Source: Sphingomonas melonis (GTDB taxonomy: Bacteria; Pseudomonadota; Alphaproteobacteria; Sphingomonadales; Sphingomonadaceae). Taken from it: a DNA stretch of 64,000 bases. Below, in pieces: positions 27,157-35,571 of the stretch. Both the position numbers and the translations under genes were made by a program. Under the pieces are notes generated by a model that made no database searches, was not told the origin of the DNA, and saw only the letters and a list, made by a program, of their open reading frames with translations. The stretch's first letter is position 1. Every line of letters begins with the position of its first letter. The stretch is taken from the NCBI RefSeq assembly GCF_013409985.1, contig NZ_JACCBY010000002.1, positions 558,001-622,000 on the forward strand, in the 5' to 3' direction.

Positions 27157-28946
27157 ACGCGTGCGAGCGCCTCGGCCGCGATCATCCGTGCCTCGCCCTC
27201 CAGTCCGACCGCGCGCAGCGCGCTGACGATGCGATAGAGCATCGCCGGCGGTACGCCGCGCCATTGCGGGGTCTGCATGCCGATCGCGGCGAGCAGGATC
27301 ACCGTGCCCTTCTGGCCGTCGGCGGCGGCGCGGTCGATCGCCCGCGTCCAGCTGTTCTCGGCGCCGATCGTCACGTTGAGCGCGGCCGCCGCCCGCTCGA
27401 TATCGTCCGGCGAGAGGCGGCCGAGGCCGGCGAGCCCGGCGAAGAACAGCCGCTGCTTGAGCGCCGCATCGCCGCGCCCGGCATAGGAGGACAATTGGCG
27501 ATAGCTCAGCCGCCCGCCCTGGTCGGGATCGGCGAGCGCGATCATCGCCCAGGCGTCGCCGCCTTCATCGACCGCGGCGCGCCACCGCGCCGCGCTGCGA
27601 TCCAGCCCGGCGGTCAGCATCGAGGCGACGAGCTGCGGCGCATCGGCGATCCCCGTGCGCACCGGCAGCCGCGCCGCGGCACGCGCGGTCAGCACCAGCC
27701 GCGGGTAGGCGGGCGTCGTGCCCCACAGCGCGCGCAGCGCGGTGAGCCGCGCGTCCATGTCGCCGCCCACATAGGCGGTGCGCAGGTCGTTGATCGACGC
27801 AGCGATCGGCGCCGGCGTGTCGTTGGCGGTGTCGAGCGCACCGTAGAGATCGATCAACGCCGCGGCGGACAGCACGCCCTGCCCCGCCGCCGCCTCGGCG
27901 GACGGCAGCCGCTCGGCCATCGGAATGCTCGGCGACAGTGCGTACCAATAGCGGGTCTGCGCCCCCGCGGTCGCGAACAGCGTGTCGGGGATGGTCACCC
28001 CCGTCGCCGCGGCGAGCCCGAACCGCCAGGCGGTCAGCGCATCGACGCCCGCCCATTCGATCGTCACCGCCTGCCCGCCATTGGGGCCGGCACCGACGAC
28101 CTTCTGCGCCAGTTGCAGGTCGATGCCGGTCGCCACGTTGCGCTTGCGCGCCGCGGTGATCAGCGCCTTGGCCTGCGCCGGATCGCTGGCCAACCCCGCG
28201 CACATCGCCTGCGCCAGCGTCCAGCCACGCTCGCGCGTCGCGGCGAAGGCGGCATCGGCGATCGGGCACATTTCGGCGGGATCGCCGGTCGCCAGCGCCG
28301 TGTTCATCGCGACCTGATAGAGTTTGGGCGTGTAATCCGCATTGTCGACGCTCTGCACGACGGCACGCGCGCCGACCGCCTCGCCCATCCGCAGCAGCAG
28401 CCAGGCGCGCTCGGCGGCAAAATCGGCACCGCCGACGTGGCTCGGCGTATCGAGCTGCGCGACCAGCGCGCGCCGGAGCGCGATCGACAGCCAGCGCGAC
28501 GGCAGCGGCGCGGCGACGCGGCGCATCAGCGCCTCGACATAGCGACCGTCCGCCTCGCCGAACGCGTCCGCGGCGAGCGCGCCCTCGCGCTCCCCCGCCG
28601 GCCCGACCCGGTCGAGCGAGCGGCGGGCCGACAGCGGCATCTCATATTGCGCGAGCACCGCCGGATCGACCGTCGGCGTCGGGCTCGGGGTGGCGCTGGC
28701 CACCGGCGCCGGCAGGTCGAGCGGCAGCGGCTGGACGAGCCCGCTCGGTGCAGGCTGCGGCGCGGCGGAAGCGCCGGTCGCTGCGGGACGCGGCGCGGCC
28801 GTCGTCGCGCGCGGCGCCGGGGTGGGCGCGGCCGCCGGCTCGCCGAAGCCCGGCGGCAGGATCGATTCGGGCCGCTCCTGCGCATAGGCCGCGACCGCCG
28901 CGGCGGCGATCGCCACGGCGGCGACGCCACGCGTCAGATGACGCAT
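27153..28946 (-). CDS. exported protein of unknown function, coupled to xerD
   Basis: A 597-residue protein. The start at ATG 28946 gives a signal peptide (VAAVAIAAAAVAAYAQ); a Pro/Ala-rich linker (about residues 25-95) follows. The remainder is alanine-rich and mostly helical, with many short helix pairs reminiscent of TPR or superhelical scaffold proteins (for example AERAWLLLRMGEAVGARAVV, YQVAMNTALATGDPAEMC, TLAQAMCAGLASDPAQAK). No catalytic motif is recognised. It is divergent from a small membrane protein gene and overlaps xerD by four bases. I infer a periplasmic scaffold or assembly role only from architecture. Confidence 0.75.
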   Translation of the reverse strand: MRHLTRGVAAVAIAAAAVAAYAQERPESILPPGFGEPAAAPTPAPRATTAAPRPAATGASAAPQPAPSGLVQPLPLDLPAPVASATPSPTPTVDPAVLAQYEMPLSARRSLDRVGPAGEREGALAADAFGEADGRYVEALMRRVAAPLPSRWLSIALRRALVAQLDTPSHVGGADFAAERAWLLLRMGEAVGARAVVQSVDNADYTPKLYQVAMNTALATGDPAEMCPIADAAFAATRERGWTLAQAMCAGLASDPAQAKALITAARKRNVATGIDLQLAQKVVGAGPNGGQAVTIEWAGVDALTAWRFGLAAATGVTIPDTLFATAGAQTRYWYALSPSIPMAERLPSAEAAAGQGVLSAAALIDLYGALDTANDTPAPIAASINDLRTAYVGGDMDARLTALRALWGTTPAYPRLVLTARAAARLPVRTGIADAPQLVASMLTAGLDRSAARWRAAVDEGGDAWAMIALADPDQGGRLSYRQLSSYAGRGDAALKQRLFFAGLAGLGRLSPDDIERAAAALNVTIGAENSWTRAIDRAAADGQKGTVILLAAIGMQTPQWRGVPPAMLYRIVSALRAVGLEGEARMIAAEALARV

Positions 28947-28989
28947 GCTCACAAGCCGATTGTGTCCCGAACCTGCTGCCACACATCCC

Positions 28990-29083
28990 CCGTCACGCCG
29001 GACCCGTTCCGGCATCCACCGTTCCGCCAATGACCGGCCAGTTGCTCCCGCGGCACCGTCGACCCCGGACCGGGTCCGGGGTG
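28990..29083. repeat. REP-like palindromic intergenic sequence
   Basis: ACCCCGGACC (29062-29071) and GGTCCGGGGT (29073-29082) form a near-continuous palindrome with a one-base centre. To the left, CGTCACGCCGGACCCG and CCACCGTTCC (28991-29033) share wording with the large nested repeat at 60.66-60.76 kb (CGTCACCCCGGAC... CCACCGTTCC), so both seem to derive from the same dispersed family. Confidence 0.55.
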
Positions 29084-29153
29084 CCGGCGTGGCTGGAGCA
29101 GCCGGCTCGCTCATCGCGACCCCAACGCCCTCGATACCCGCAAGGCCTGCGCC

Positions 29154-29288
29154 TTAGCTGAGGTTGGCAAGCGTCACGGCCTTTTCGACGTGCGTCTGCG
29201 GCCGCTCGGAGGCGCGGCCAGCGAGCAGGAACAGGCCGCCGACCACCACGACGAGGAGCACGACGACGGAGAGGACCAAGCGAGACAT
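29154..29288 (-). CDS. 44-residue single-span membrane protein
   Basis: MSRLVLSVVVLLVVVVGGLF is one strong membrane helix, followed by a short tail (AGRASERPQTHVEKAVTLANL). The ATG at 29286-29288 has AAGG six bases upstream, which supports translation. It lies just after the start of the 597-residue exported protein's upstream region and is divergent from aroK. No family function is recognised; it resembles the small membrane proteins often annotated as hypothetical in sphingomonads. Confidence 0.6.
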   Translation of the reverse strand: MSRLVLSVVVLLVVVVGGLFLLAGRASERPQTHVEKAVTLANLS

Positions 29289-29364
29289 ACGGTACCTTAA
29301 GACACGTAAAAGGCGGATGCGGAGCTTTTGCCCCGTCCTGACCCGCTGTATAGCGCTCCGTTCC

Positions 29365-29934
29365 ATGTTGCAAAGCGCTCATCCCCAGCCGATCGGCCCA
29401 GACCGTCGCGATCCCACCCGGCCGATCGTGCTGGTCGGGCTGATGGGCGTCGGCAAGTCGACCGTCGGCCGGCGGCTGGCGAGCCGCATGCGCCTGCCCT
29501 TCGTCGATGCCGACACCGCGATCGAGGAGGCGGCGGGGATGACCGTCGCCGAGATCTTCGAACGGTTCGGCGAAGCCTATTTCCGCGACGGCGAGCGCCG
29601 CGTCATCCAGCGGCTGATGGACGGCACCCCCAAGGTGATCGCCACCGGCGGCGGCGCCTTCATCAACGACGAGACGCGCGCGCTGATCCTGTCCGAGGCG
29701 ACGGCGATCTGGCTGCGCGCGCATCCCGACGTGCTCGCCGAGCGCGTCGGCCGTCGCGACACCCGCCCGCTGCTGCGCGGCAAGGACCCGCGCAAGGTCC
29801 TCGCCGAGCTCGCCGCCATCCGCAACCCGATCTACGCCGAGGCGCATATCCATATCACCAGCAACACCGCGCCGCACGAGACCACGGTCAATGCGATCCT
29901 GAAGGCGATCGGCCATGGGCGCCACGCGGCATGA
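29365..29934 (+). CDS. aroK: shikimate kinase
   Basis: A 189-residue P-loop kinase that phosphorylates shikimate in aromatic amino acid synthesis. Motifs are GLMGVGKSTVGRRLA (Walker A), the shikimate-binding DADTAIE, FRDGERRVIQRL and the GGGAF loop, and the lid RRDTRPLL. The ATG at 29365 gives MLQSAHPQP, a short extension before the P-loop strand. Its TGA overlaps the aroB ATG (ATGA), so the two pathway genes are translationally coupled. Confidence 0.95.
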   Translation: MLQSAHPQPIGPDRRDPTRPIVLVGLMGVGKSTVGRRLASRMRLPFVDADTAIEEAAGMTVAEIFERFGEAYFRDGERRVIQRLMDGTPKVIATGGGAFINDETRALILSEATAIWLRAHPDVLAERVGRRDTRPLLRGKDPRKVLAELAAIRNPIYAEAHIHITSNTAPHETTVNAILKAIGHGRHAA

Positions 29935-31031
29935 GGACCGTCACCGTCGAGCTCGGCGACCGCCGCTATCCAATCCATATCGAGGCCGGGCTGCTCGCCC
30001 GCGCCGCCGATCATCTCGCCCCGCTCGCGCGCGGCCGGACGATGGCGATCGTCACCGACGAGAACGTCCGCCCGCATGCCGACGCGTTGCAGGCGGTGCT
30101 CGCCGCCGCCGGGGTGAAGAGCGAGGCGATCGTGCTGCCGCCCGGCGAGGCGACCAAGAGCTGGCAGCATCTCGCCAGCCTGTGCGACCGGCTGCTCGAC
30201 CTCGGCATCGAGCGCGGCGACCATGTCGTGGCGCTGGGCGGCGGCGTGATCGGCGACCTCGTCGGCTTCGCCTGCGCGATCCTCAAGCGTGGCTGCCATT
30301 TCGTGCAGATCCCCACCACGTTGCTCGCGCAGGTCGACAGCTCGGTCGGCGGCAAGACCGCGATCAACACTCGCGCCGGCAAGAACCTGATCGGCGCCTT
30401 CCACCAGCCGTCGCTGGTGCTGATCGACCCGTCGCTGCTCGACACGCTGCCGCTGCGCGAGGTCCGCGCCGGCTATGCCGAGGTGGTCAAATACGGCCTG
30501 ATCGACGATCCCGACTTCTTCGCCTGGTGCGAGGCGCATGGAACCGCGCTGCTCGCCGGCGACCCTGCGGCCCGCGCCTATGCCATCGCGCATGCCGTCG
30601 CCGCCAAGGCGCGGATCGTCGCCGCCGACGAACATGAGACCAACGGCACCCGCGCCCTGCTCAACCTTGGCCACACGTTCGGCCATGCCCTGGAGGCGGA
30701 CACCGGCTTTTCGCAGGCGCTGATCCATGGCGAGGGGGTCGCCGCGGGCTGTGCGCTCGCCTTCGCCTTCTCGGCCGCGCAGGGCATCTGCCCGCAGCAG
30801 GACGCCGACCGGGTCGCCGCGCATTTCCGCAGCGTCGGCCTGCCCGACGGCCTCGCCGCCGCCGGCATCACTGCGAGCGGCGCGACGCTGGTGGAGCATA
30901 TGCGTCACGACAAGAAGATGGCGGCCGGTACCCTGCCCTTCCTGCTCGCGCGCGGCATCGGCCAGACCTATCTCGACAGGACGGTCAGCCTCGCCGACGT
31001 CGAGGCCTTCCTCGACGCGCAGCCGCGCTGA
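29931..31031 (+). CDS. aroB: 3-dehydroquinate synthase
   Basis: A 366-residue AroB that converts DAHP to 3-dehydroquinate with NAD and a metal ion. The NAD-binding part contains [18 protein letters not shown] and the [19 protein letters not shown] segment; metal ligands are seen in [20 protein letters not shown] and IHGEGVAAG. The start ATG at 29931 overlaps the aroK stop. The stop TGA overlaps the next small gene's ATG in the same way, so aroK-aroB-DUF2256 reads as one operon. Confidence 0.97.
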   Translation: MRTVTVELGDRRYPIHIEAGLLARAADHLAPLARGRTMAIVTDENVRPHADALQAVLAAAGVKSEAIVLPPGEATKSWQHLASLCDRLLDLGIERGDHVVALGGGVIGDLVGFACAILKRGCHFVQIPTTLLAQVDSSVGGKTAINTRAGKNLIGAFHQPSLVLIDPSLLDTLPLREVRAGYAEVVKYGLIDDPDFFAWCEAHGTALLAGDPAARAYAIAHAVAAKARIVAADEHETNGTRALLNLGHTFGHALEADTGFSQALIHGEGVAAGCALAFAFSAAQGICPQQDADRVAAHFRSVGLPDGLAAAGITASGATLVEHMRHDKKMAAGTLPFLLARGIGQTYLDRTVSLADVEAFLDAQPR

Positions 31032-31171
31032 TGCCCAACGGCGTCGCCAAGCAGAACCTGCCGACCAAGACCTGCCCGGCCTGCAACCGCCCGTTCACGT
31101 GGCGCAAGAAATGGGCGCGCGACTGGGAGTCGGTGATCTATTGCTCCGACGCCTGCCGCAAGGCCCGCTAG
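31031..31171 (+). CDS. DUF2256 small zinc-ribbon protein
   Basis: A 46-residue protein too short for most gene finders. It has [19 protein letters not shown] followed by YCSDACRK, that is two CxxC-type pairs around a basic Trp-rich core, which is the DUF2256 signature. It probably binds zinc; function is unknown, although relatives are often found next to photolyase-type genes. The ATG overlaps the aroB stop (TGATG), so it is translated as part of the aro operon. Confidence 0.85.
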   Translation: MPNGVAKQNLPTKTCPACNRPFTWRKKWARDWESVIYCSDACRKAR

Positions 31172-31195
31172 GCGAGATCGACAGTCCACTGAAAT

Positions 31196-31335
31196 CCTCC
31201 CCCGCCAGGGGGAGGTGGCATGCCGAAGGCATGACGGAGGGGGAGGAAACGACACGCAAGACGTGGCTTCCCTCCCTCCCGTTACGGCGGCACCACGCCA
31301 CCTCACCCGCAAGGGCGAGGAATTAAACGGAATAT
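31196..31335. repeat. intergenic palindrome cluster between DUF2256 and the GGDEF-EAL gene
   Basis: CCTCCCCC (31196-31203) pairs with GGGGGAGG (31208-31215) over a GCCA loop, with GAGATCGACA to its left as in the repeat at 3.3 kb. A smaller hairpin CATGCC-gaa-GGCATG and a second GGAGGGGGAGG/CTTCCCTCCCTCCC inverted pair follow. It separates two convergent genes and can end both transcripts. Confidence 0.6.
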
Positions 31336-31352
31336 CGACCCAGCCCGGCGGC

Positions 31353-33410
31353 TCAGCGCGCCGCGGCGACCCCGGCGTCGAGCGAGCGCGGCTTGAGCAG
31401 CATCGCCTGCCGCACCAGCGCTGGGTCGCAGAGCGTGCGCGACGGCTTGCCGATCAGATAGCCCTGGATCGCCGCGCAGCCCTCGCGCGTCACGATCGAC
31501 AGCTGCGCCGGCTGCTCGATCCCCTCGGCGAGCACCGCCATGCCGAGCGTGCGCCCGAGGGCGGCGACGGAACGCAGGATCGACACCGCCTGCCCGTCAT
31601 GTTCGATCGCCGACACGAACGAGGCATCGAGCTTGATCCGGTCGAACGGAAAGGAGCGCAGCACGTCGAGCGACGAATAGCCGACACCGAAATCGTCGAG
31701 CGCGATGGCGATGCCCATCGCCTTCAGCGCCTGCAACTGGTCGAGCGCGAAGCGGCGATCGTGGATGATCGCGCTTTCGGTCAGTTCCAACGTCAGCCGC
31801 TCGGCGGGCAGACCGCTGTCGGCGAGCGCCGCCGCCACCGTCTCGACCAGCCGCGGGTCGGCGAGGTGCTTGGGCGACAGGTTGACCGAGACGACCTGCC
31901 GGTTGGGCCATAACGCCGCCTCGAAACACGCTTGGCGCAGGATCCAGATGCTTAAGGGGACGATCTCGCCGCTCTCCTCGGCAAGCGGGATGAACACCAG
32001 CGGCGCGATCCGACCCTTCGTCGGGTGGTTCCAGCGGACCAGCGCCTCATAGCCGGTGATCTCACCCGTCTCGACCGCGGCCTGGACCTGGTAATGGAGC
32101 TCGAACGCCTCCCCCTCGATCGCGGCGCGCAGGTCGGCGACCAGCTCGCGCCGCGCGCGCACGGCGTCGTCCATCTGCGCGTCGTAGAAGCACGGCTCGG
32201 GCGCGTGCGCCGCCTTGGCGCGATCCATCGCCAGATCGGCCTTGGCGAGCAACGCATCGGGATCGAACCCGTCGTGAATGGCGAGCGCGACGCCGATATT
32301 GGCGTCGACCGTCGCGGTGAACCGCTCGAAGACGAACGGCGCATCGAAGGCGGCGCGCAGCCGCAGCAGGAAGGCGTCCAGCTCGGCCGGATGGTCGTAG
32401 GAGACGACCGCGGCGAATTCGTCACCGCCGAGCCGCGCGACGCACTCGCCCGGCCGCAACCGATCGGACAGCCGCGCCGCGAGCGCGATCAGCAGCTGGT
32501 CGCCGGCCTGATGGCCATAGGTGTCGTTGACCACCTTGAACCGCGACAGGTCGAGCATCACCACCGCCATATGGCGATAGCCGCCGCCGACGCGGAAGCG
32601 CCGATCCAGCTCCTCGTTGAAAAAGATGCGGTTGGGCAGATCGGTGAGCGCATCGTGCAGCGCCATCCGCCGCAGCCGGCGATAGGCCTCGCCCTGGGTA
32701 TGGCCGTCGATCAGCGCGCTGACCGCGGCGCCGCCGATGACGATCATCGCCGCGACCGCGGTCGTCACCGCCAGCGTCGTCATCGTCACGTCGGACAGCC
32801 CCGCGCCGCGGGTCAGCACCGTGACCGACAGCGCCGCCATGCCGGTGAAGTGCAGCACCGCCACCCCGAGCGCGAGCAGCGCCGCCGCGCCGGCATTGCG
32901 CCAGCCGCGCCGCCGCTCGAACAAGACGAACGCCACACCCGAACAGATCATCGCGCCGAGCAGCGAGGCGGCGACATAGCGGCCGTCCCAGCGGACGATG
33001 CCGTCGACGCGATAGGCGGTCATGCCGACATAATGCATGATCGTCATCGCGACGCCGACGATCGCGCCGCCGCCGAACCGCGCCGCCAGCGGCCGCCGCG
33101 CGGCGATCGCCAGCCCCGGCGCCGCGAGCACGATCACCGCGAGCAACGACGCGAGCGTCAGGATCGGATCGAGCACCACCGGCGCGCTGGCGCGATAGGC
33201 CATCATCGCGACGAAATGCGTCGCCCACACCATCGTCCCGACGCCGACCGATGTCAGGCCGATCCAGCCGGTGCGGCTATGCCCCGGCGCCAGCGCGATC
33301 CGGCGGAAGGTCTGCAGCGTCGCGGCGGAGCCGAGCAGCGCGACGACCAGCGCCAGCGCGACGAGCCGCAGGTCGTGATCGTGCCCGATACAGGCGAGGA
33401 CGCGCATCAT
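31353..33410 (-). CDS. MHYT-GGDEF-EAL cyclic di-GMP signalling protein
   Basis: A 685-residue membrane sensor. The N-terminal MHYT domain has six to seven membrane helices with the repeated motifs THFVAMMAY, MHYVGMTAY and LHFTGMAAL, thought to bind copper and sense O2, CO or NO. The GGDEF domain has an intact RLGGDEFAAV active site, and the EAL domain keeps EALVRW, ELTESAIIHD and DDFGVGYSS, so both diguanylate cyclase and phosphodiesterase activities look possible. The ATG at 33408-33410 overlaps the stop of the GAF gene (ATGA), so the frame extending further upstream is not the real start. Confidence 0.93.
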   Translation of the reverse strand: MMRVLACIGHDHDLRLVALALVVALLGSAATLQTFRRIALAPGHSRTGWIGLTSVGVGTMVWATHFVAMMAYRASAPVVLDPILTLASLLAVIVLAAPGLAIAARRPLAARFGGGAIVGVAMTIMHYVGMTAYRVDGIVRWDGRYVAASLLGAMICSGVAFVLFERRRGWRNAGAAALLALGVAVLHFTGMAALSVTVLTRGAGLSDVTMTTLAVTTAVAAMIVIGGAAVSALIDGHTQGEAYRRLRRMALHDALTDLPNRIFFNEELDRRFRVGGGYRHMAVVMLDLSRFKVVNDTYGHQAGDQLLIALAARLSDRLRPGECVARLGGDEFAAVVSYDHPAELDAFLLRLRAAFDAPFVFERFTATVDANIGVALAIHDGFDPDALLAKADLAMDRAKAAHAPEPCFYDAQMDDAVRARRELVADLRAAIEGEAFELHYQVQAAVETGEITGYEALVRWNHPTKGRIAPLVFIPLAEESGEIVPLSIWILRQACFEAALWPNRQVVSVNLSPKHLADPRLVETVAAALADSGLPAERLTLELTESAIIHDRRFALDQLQALKAMGIAIALDDFGVGYSSLDVLRSFPFDRIKLDASFVSAIEHDGQAVSILRSVAALGRTLGMAVLAEGIEQPAQLSIVTREGCAAIQGYLIGKPSRTLCDPALVRQAMLLKPRSLDAGVAAAR

Positions 33411-33913
33411 GCCGCGTCGCCCAACAGGTCGAGCCGCGCCTCCAGCGCCATCGACGCCTGCCGGGCGAGCCCGAGCAGATAGGCCTTCTGGTCGACCGAC
33501 GCGGGCGCGCGCACGACCGTGTCGACGACGCACAGGGCGCCGATGTCGACGCCGCTCAGCAGCCGCAGCGGCGCGCCGATATAATACCGGATATGCGGCT
33601 CACCGACGACGCCGGGCAGCGTCGCGAAGCGCGGGTCGTCGAGCGGCGCGCAGCATTCCAGCACGCCCTCGCGATCGAGGGTGAAGCCGCACAGGCCGTC
33701 GCGGCGCGGGAAACAGGTCGGCACGATCCCGCGTCCGACCTGCACCGATTGCATGTCCTCGTGGATCAGCGACAATGCCGCGATCGGCGCCTGGAAGGCC
33801 GAGGCCGCCGCGCCGACGAAGCGGTCAAGCGCCGGCTCCCCCGGCGTCTCCAGCCGCGCAAGCCCCTGCACGGCCATCGAGCGGCGCCGCTCGCGCCACA
33901 GGCTCTTGAACAT
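33407..33913 (-). CDS. GAF domain protein
   Basis: A 168-residue soluble protein made up almost entirely of a GAF domain (FVGAAASAFQAPIAALSLIHED, RDGLCGFTL, RYYIGAPLRLLSGVDIGALCVVD), the type often fused to diguanylate cyclases. Two adjacent Cys residues (ECCAPL) and another in PTCFPRRDGLCGF might matter in redox or ligand sensing. It overlaps the MHYT-GGDEF-EAL gene by four bases, so the two probably act together, the GAF protein providing a cytosolic input to c-di-GMP turnover. Confidence 0.85.
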   Translation of the reverse strand: MFKSLWRERRRSMAVQGLARLETPGEPALDRFVGAAASAFQAPIAALSLIHEDMQSVQVGRGIVPTCFPRRDGLCGFTLDREGVLECCAPLDDPRFATLPGVVGEPHIRYYIGAPLRLLSGVDIGALCVVDTVVRAPASVDQKAYLLGLARQASMALEARLDLLGDAA

Positions 33914-33968
33914 CGACCACCCACCATCACCCAGGGCGGCCGTCCTAACCCTAAGATATTAACGAAAG

Positions 33969-34637
33969 TTACCCGCAGTCGGCATCGGCGCGGCGCACCG
34001 CAGCCATGAACGCTGCCACTTTCGCTGCGTCGAGCCGGCCGTCACGCCGCACGCCCGAACACAGGTCGAGCCCGAACGGCCGCACCCGCCGGATCGCCTC
34101 GCCGACATTGTCCGGCGTCAAACCGCCGGCGAGGAACACCGGCCGCTCGCTCGCCCGCACGAAGGCGGCGCTGATCGCCCAATCATGCGCCCGCCCGGTG
34201 CCGCCCAGTTCCGCCACCGGCGCATTGGGCCGCCCCGAATCGAGCAGGAACGCATGCACATGCGGCGCATAGAGCGGGATCATCGCCAGCGCCTCCGGCC
34301 CCTCGACATGGATGACCTGCACCCGCCGCACCTGCGGTGCGCGCGCGGCAAGCGCCGCCGCCTCGGCCGGATCGATATGCGAGACGATTTGCACCGCCGA
34401 CGGCTGCGTCGCGCGGACATGCGCCGCGATCGCGGCCGCGCTGGTCTCGGCGGTGAGCAGGAAGGTCGCGACCGGCGGCGGCACCGCCGCGGCAATCGCG
34501 GCGATCGCCTCGTCCGCGATCGGCCCCGGCCCGGACGGCATCCGCGCGACCAGCCCCAAAGCGTCGGCGCCCGCCGCCATCGCGATCCGCGCCTCCTCCA
34601 GCGAGGCGATGCAGCAGATCTTCACCCGTGTCCGCAT
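33969..34637 (-). CDS. TrpF-like (phosphoribosylanthranilate isomerase) paralogue
   Basis: A 222-residue (beta/alpha)8 protein related to TrpF. The N-terminal catalytic Cys region is [12 protein letters not shown], with KICC instead of KICG; the general-acid Asp is retained in FLLDSGRP, and GGLTPDNV and DLCSGVR match the phosphate-binding loops (usual form GGL.P.NV and D..SGVE). It may be a true isomerase of divergent specificity. A more standard trpF lies in the trp cluster at 57.1 kb, so this copy is probably not the main one. It is followed by an EamA exporter gene transcribed in the same direction, upstream of it. Confidence 0.75.
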   Translation of the reverse strand: MRTRVKICCIASLEEARIAMAAGADALGLVARMPSGPGPIADEAIAAIAAAVPPPVATFLLTAETSAAAIAAHVRATQPSAVQIVSHIDPAEAAALAARAPQVRRVQVIHVEGPEALAMIPLYAPHVHAFLLDSGRPNAPVAELGGTGRAHDWAISAAFVRASERPVFLAGGLTPDNVGEAIRRVRPFGLDLCSGVRRDGRLDAAKVAAFMAAVRRADADCG

Positions 34638-34644
34638 ATCCGTT

Positions 34645-35517
34645 CTACCGCGCGTCCCTGGCCGTAGTCATGATCATCCCGATCGACGCGGCCACCACCA
34701 TCGCGATCGCACCCCATTGCGCCACCGTCAGCGCCTCGCCGAGCAGCACCACCCCCGCCACCGCACCGACCGCCGGTTCGAGGCTCAGCAGCACGCCAAG
34801 GCTCTGCGCCGGAATATGTTTGAGCGCGATCATCTCGAGCGAATAGGGGATCGCGCTCGACAGCAGCGCCGCCACCAGCCCGAGCCCGAGCCACGCCGGG
34901 GTGAGCAGCGCCGCCCCCGCCGCGGCCATGCCGACCGGCACGACCAGCAACGCCGCCGTCGCCATGCCGAACGCGACCGCCTGCCCCGCCGGCAGATGGC
35001 CGGTCCGCTTGCCGAAGATGATATAGCAGGCCCAGCCCGCCGCCGCGCCCAGCGCGAACAGGATGCCGACCGGATCGAGCGCCTGCTCGCCGACGCGCAG
35101 CGGCAGCAGCAGCAACAGGCCCGCCACCGCCAGCCCGGCCATCGCGACATTCACCAGGCGACGCGCATGGACCAGCGACACCGACAGCGGCCCGAGGAAT
35201 TCGATGGCGATCGTCGGCCCGAGCGGCAGCGTGCGCAGCGCCATATAGAAGCACAGGTTCATCGATCCGAGCGCCAGCCCGTAACGGACGATCCGCCACG
35301 CATCGGGCCGCGCCAGCCCGAACCGCCACGGCCGCACCACCGCGAGCAGGATGATCGCCGAAAAGCCGACGCGATAGGCGGTCGTCCCCTCCGCGCCGAC
35401 CAGCGGGAACAGCCGTTTGGCGAAGCTCGTGCCGCCGCAGAAGCTGAGGATCGACAGGATCAGCGCCGCATAGGGCAGCAGCGGATACGGGGTCGACGGA
35501 GCGCTGCGGCGGTGCAT
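34645..35517 (-). CDS. EamA/RhtA-type DMT exporter
   Basis: A 290-residue inner membrane transporter with ten predicted helices in two EamA repeats. Segments such as [47 protein letters not shown] and [16 protein letters not shown] are close to the RhtA (threonine/homoserine exporter) branch. It ends seven bases before the TrpF-like gene, so both are probably cotranscribed; whether the pairing is functional is unknown. Substrate is inferred only from the family. Confidence 0.88.
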   Translation of the reverse strand: MHRRSAPSTPYPLLPYAALILSILSFCGGTSFAKRLFPLVGAEGTTAYRVGFSAIILLAVVRPWRFGLARPDAWRIVRYGLALGSMNLCFYMALRTLPLGPTIAIEFLGPLSVSLVHARRLVNVAMAGLAVAGLLLLLPLRVGEQALDPVGILFALGAAAGWACYIIFGKRTGHLPAGQAVAFGMATAALLVVPVGMAAAGAALLTPAWLGLGLVAALLSSAIPYSLEMIALKHIPAQSLGVLLSLEPAVGAVAGVVLLGEALTVAQWGAIAMVVAASIGMIMTTARDAR

Positions 35518-35571
35518 GGCCTTGCTGTAGCCGAATTCGATGGCGGGTGGTGCGGCAATGTCGCGCCGGGC

